A DNA stretch of 13,712 bases from CAZNQW01 sp964575225 (lineage in GTDB: Bacteria > Chloroflexota > Anaerolineae > JAAYZQ01). Positions 13,228 through 13,712 of the stretch are shown here, piece after piece. The notes beneath the pieces were generated by a model. The model searched no databases. It was given only the letters and a program-made list of their open reading frames with translations, and was not told the DNA's origin. Numbering within the stretch: position 1 is the first letter of the stretch; each line of letters opens with the position of its first letter. The translations under genes and the position numbers were made by a program. Location of the stretch: the NCBI GenBank assembly GCA_964575225.1, contig CAZNQW010000098.1:1-13712 (forward strand). The letters run 5' to 3'.

Positions 13228-13677
13228 CTATTCCTCGCGTTGGACAACCACCGTGATCTTGGCCACTGCCGATGCGGCCAGGCGGATACTCACGGCATGG
13301 CTGCCCAGCTCTTTGATCGGCTCTTCCAATTCAATTTTGCGGCGGTCCACCTGAATCCCGGCCTGTTCCTGGATGGCTTCGGCAATGTGCGAATTGGTGA
13401 TGGACCCGTACAATCGGTCCGCTTCGCCGGCGCGGGCCTCGAACGTCACCGTCAGGCCGTCGAGCTTTTGGGCCAAAGACTGAGCCTCGTTCAGTTCCTT
13501 GGCCTTGCGTTTGGACTCGGCTTCGCGCAGGGCCTGGGCCTGCTTGATGGCGCCCGGCGTGGCGGCCACGGCCAGGCCATGGGGGTAGAGGAAATTGCGG
13601 GCATAGCCATCGGACACCTTTTTGATTTCGCCCGCCTTGCCCAATTGATCCACATCCTTTAGCAGCAATACGTCCAT
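13228..13677 (-). CDS. rplI: 50S ribosomal protein L9
   Basis: The 149-residue product is the normal size for bL9. It starts MDVLLLKDVDQLGKAGEIKK and continues with the diagnostic VSDGYARNFLYPHGLA, which binds 23S rRNA domain V. A long connecting helix (~40-75) then leads to the C-terminal domain with ADRLYGSITNSHIAEAI and ELEEPIKELGSHAVSIRL. It supports ribosome structure and reading-frame fidelity. The ATG at 13677 has GAGGAG 8 nt upstream; an in-frame GTG at 13684-13686 overlaps that ribosome-binding site and is rejected. The gene ends before an intrinsic terminator. Its usual partners (rpsF, ssb, rpsR) would lie to the right, beyond the window. Confidence 0.98.
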   Translation of the reverse strand: MDVLLLKDVDQLGKAGEIKKVSDGYARNFLYPHGLAVAATPGAIKQAQALREAESKRKAKELNEAQSLAQKLDGLTVTFEARAGEADRLYGSITNSHIAEAIQEQAGIQVDRRKIELEEPIKELGSHAVSIRLAASAVAKITVVVQREE

Positions 13678-13712
13678 AATAAACACTCCTCGTAGGGTTG
13701 GCAGAGTACCAG

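Overview
The window is GC-rich bacterial DNA. The style of several proteins suggests a member of the Chloroflexota (Anaerolineae-like): Thr-Pro-rich linkers after lipoprotein signals, 'QSP' repeats, a large PTPS-related membrane glycosyltransferase-like protein and abundant short palindromic intergenic repeats. This placement is inference; no rRNA or tRNA gene is present to test it. TGA is used as a normal stop by several genes, so a standard bacterial code applies.

Layout, left to right. (1) 1-772, + strand: the last codons of an unknown gene, then an open frame with a Pro-Glu-Pro-rich linker and a LytM/M23-type domain. The domain has lost its first zinc-ligand His, and an in-frame TGA separates it from the upstream codons. 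(2) 779-3652: two C45-family (acyl-CoA:6-APA acyltransferase-like) Ntn-hydrolase paralogues of about 355 residues, arranged head to head around a 741-bp spacer with recognisable promoters. (3) 1847-2587 and 3653-4178: gene-free stretches carrying two diverged copies of a ~118-bp element that bracket the second C45 gene, plus REP-like palindromes and TTCGTG-type repeats. (4) 4179-5441, - strand: a Tat-exported lipoprotein with a clan GH-A-like catalytic domain, apparently made from a leaderless mRNA. (5) 5775-6910, - strand: an Fe-S protein with two ferredoxin clusters, interrupted by a one-base frameshift at a G5 run. (6) 7021-9705, - strand: an 894-residue PTPS-related, GT-C-like membrane protein with two homologous C-terminal beta domains. 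(7) 9741-10499: a complete RAYT (REP-associated tyrosine transposase) flanked by inverted copies of its likely REP palindrome. (8) 10518-11187, - strand: an AT-richer accessory island with a PD-(D/E)XK nuclease-like protein and a possible small Cys-rich ORF overlapping its start. (9) 11277-12791, - strand: the ComM/YifB Mg-chelatase-like AAA+ ATPase. (10) 13228-13677, - strand: ribosomal protein L9 with a clear intrinsic terminator.

Most genes from 4179 rightward lie on the - strand, but they look like a string of individually expressed units rather than one pathway. comM and rplI are core genes. The remainder is envelope or secretory work (LytM-like domain, GH lipoprotein, membrane glycosyltransferase) and small-molecule amidase/acyltransferase work (C45 pair), with repeat-linked mobile DNA between. 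I see no complete defence system, CRISPR array, prophage or conventional insertion sequence. The parts most worth following up are the RAYT/REP unit, the repeat-bracketed C45 pair, the two interrupted reading frames and the orphan nuclease-like gene.
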